Positions 63,082 through 64,000 of a stretch of DNA of 64,000 nucleotides are shown here, in pieces. This DNA comes from Desulfospira joergensenii DSM 10085 (GTDB taxonomy: Bacteria; Desulfobacterota; Desulfobacteria; Desulfobacterales; Desulfobacteraceae). Location: positions 372,001 to 436,000 of the forward strand of contig NZ_ATUG01000002.1 of assembly GCF_000420085.1 (NCBI RefSeq), in the 5' to 3' direction. Numbering within the stretch: the stretch's first letter is position 1; every line of letters starts with the position of its first letter. The notes under the pieces were generated by a model. That model had not been told where the DNA came from and did no database searches. It saw only the letters and a program-made list of their open reading frames with translations. A program made the translations under genes and the position numbers.

Positions 63082-63783
63082 TTATCCGGTCCCGGGGGTA
63101 AAACCCGGGCATCCCGTAAGCCGGGCATGCTTTTGGGTAAAGGGATATTCCCTGCAGATCAGGGGTTTTACATCCTGGATGGTGCAGGAAAACAAATCCG
63201 AGCCGGGCTGCCCAACGAGAAAGGGGCAGGATTCCGCTGATTTCCCGGTCCGGGGATCCACCCAGATCCGGTATTGAATTTTTCCGTGACCCAGGACCTC
63301 CTGTTTCACCCAGGCCAGGATATCGTCACGGCCAAGACTTTTCCATAAACAATAATCTTCTGGGGTGCAGGTATTTGCCAGGCGGCGGCAGCAGCCTCCG
63401 CATCTTCTGCAGACAAACCCGGCCTCCTGGCCTTCCACCCATACCCCGGATTCGCCCTTGAACTTTCCCGGGCGGACAGGCGTTTCAAAAACCAGGGTAC
63501 AGATCTTTGCCATGTCCTTTGCATTGATATTCCTAGTTTCAAGCATATGAATCAGATAAAAACCCAAAGCGGTTTCATCCACCGGCTCATGGGGGCAGCC
63601 CTCCATCCGGCGGATCCAGTTCGTTCTGCGGCCGCTGGACATGCCGGTTTTAAAATCTTTACCCAGAATCAACGGGCCGATTTTGCGGAACATGGCGGAC
63701 TGGGGACCGTATTGCCCGAAATCTGAGGCAAGGGCGTCAACGGCCTGGGAAAGTGTTAAAAAGTTCGCTGGATCCTGGGGCAT
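63082..63783 (-). CDS. YkgJ-type cysteine-cluster protein
   Basis: 233 residues. Cys pattern FVCRRCGGCCRRLANTC at about 134-150 and SCPFLVGQPGSDLFSCTIQDVKPLICREYPF later, the pattern of the YkgJ/CxxCxxCC family (zinc- or iron-chelating, role unknown). The N-terminal 130 residues are a less common extension with no recognised domain. Monocistronic. Confidence 0.85.
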   Translation of the reverse strand: MPQDPANFLTLSQAVDALASDFGQYGPQSAMFRKIGPLILGKDFKTGMSSGRRTNWIRRMEGCPHEPVDETALGFYLIHMLETRNINAKDMAKICTLVFETPVRPGKFKGESGVWVEGQEAGFVCRRCGGCCRRLANTCTPEDYCLWKSLGRDDILAWVKQEVLGHGKIQYRIWVDPRTGKSAESCPFLVGQPGSDLFSCTIQDVKPLICREYPFTQKHARLTGCPGFTPGTG

Positions 63784-64000
63784 GGATAAAAAACCTCATC
63801 AAATATCATGGTGGAATCAGATGAAGCAGGGTGATCCCCTGGAACGAAATGTAAACCCGGTCACCCCAAATGACAAGAGAAAAATTGCCCTGCAGGGCCC
63901 CGGGGGGATGATCCGGTTCGGGTTTTTTTAAGAAAGGAAACCCGGTCTGGAAGCCGCCGCCCCTGGAATTTTGGGCAAGTCATCGTTCAAGACTGCCGAA

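Noticed and set aside
63782..63931. Small ORF (about 49 codons) divergent from the YkgJ gene
   Set aside because: No Shine-Dalgarno, low-complexity composition and no recognisable family; probably chance.

Overview
The window looks like a chromosomal segment of a Desulfobacterota (Desulfobacterales-like) bacterium. This is inferred from gene style, not from a marker gene: HDFNN-type hybrid histidine kinases, a sigma-54-controlled beta-oxidation operon, TAXI-TRAP and TauE/SafE transporters, an HcnABC-like dehydrogenase, a corrinoid uptake operon under a cobalamin riboswitch, and a chromosomal integron. Base composition is moderately GC-rich, except for an AT-rich block at about 40.3-43.6 kb (integron cassettes) and another at about 49.6-50.4 kb. 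No rRNA, tRNA or CRISPR array was seen.

Layout. 1-3.0 kb (minus): cobalamin-type ABC importer (permease, ATPase, truncated binding protein) behind a cobalamin riboswitch with its own terminator; a 20-bp parS-like palindrome lies in the leader. 3.1-8.1 kb (minus): coiled-coil protein, OmpA-domain membrane protein, Ras-like small GTPase and hybrid histidine kinase, tightly packed. 8.5-18.2 kb: stand-alone NifU/IscU-like scaffold, a second hybrid kinase, an MscS-like channel, and a three-gene set (HDOD-GAF-kinase, MshEN-like protein, FlhG/MinD-like ATPase). 18.5-27.8 kb: nicotinate phosphoribosyltransferase, a SLOG-like protein, a giant PPDK-like phosphotransferase without the pyruvate/PEP barrel, an adjacent GAPDH, a nitroreductase and a membrane sensor. 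27.8-33 kb (minus): RND pump, its membrane-fusion partner and a DEDD exonuclease-like protein. 33.2-39.1 kb: beta-oxidation operon (thiolase, acyl-CoA dehydrogenase, 3-hydroxybutyryl-CoA dehydrogenase) with a -24/-12 promoter facing a divergent sigma-54 activator.

39.1-51.1 kb is accessory. An integron integrase (minus) faces four complete cassettes (plus). Each cassette boundary can be placed because the R'' box of an attC is complementary to the start of the same cassette. The array runs into a truncated IS91-type transposase. Copies of a long foldback repeat occur next to intI and on both sides of a 6-kb segment. That segment carries a TudS-like desulfidase gene with an A7 frameshift, a UroD-like protein, a polar amino-acid ABC transporter and two methyltransferases.

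51.2-62.2 kb is a metabolic island: GntR regulator and TauE/SafE exporter, a second GntR regulator, and divergent from it a seven-gene run (TPP enzyme, TAXI-TRAP binding protein and fused permease, three-subunit HcnABC/opine-oxidase-like dehydrogenase, Asp/Glu/hydantoin racemase-like protein). Together these suggest uptake, racemisation, oxidation and TPP-dependent cleavage of an unidentified amino-acid-like or sulfonate-like compound. The window ends with a methyltransferase and a YkgJ-type cysteine-cluster protein.
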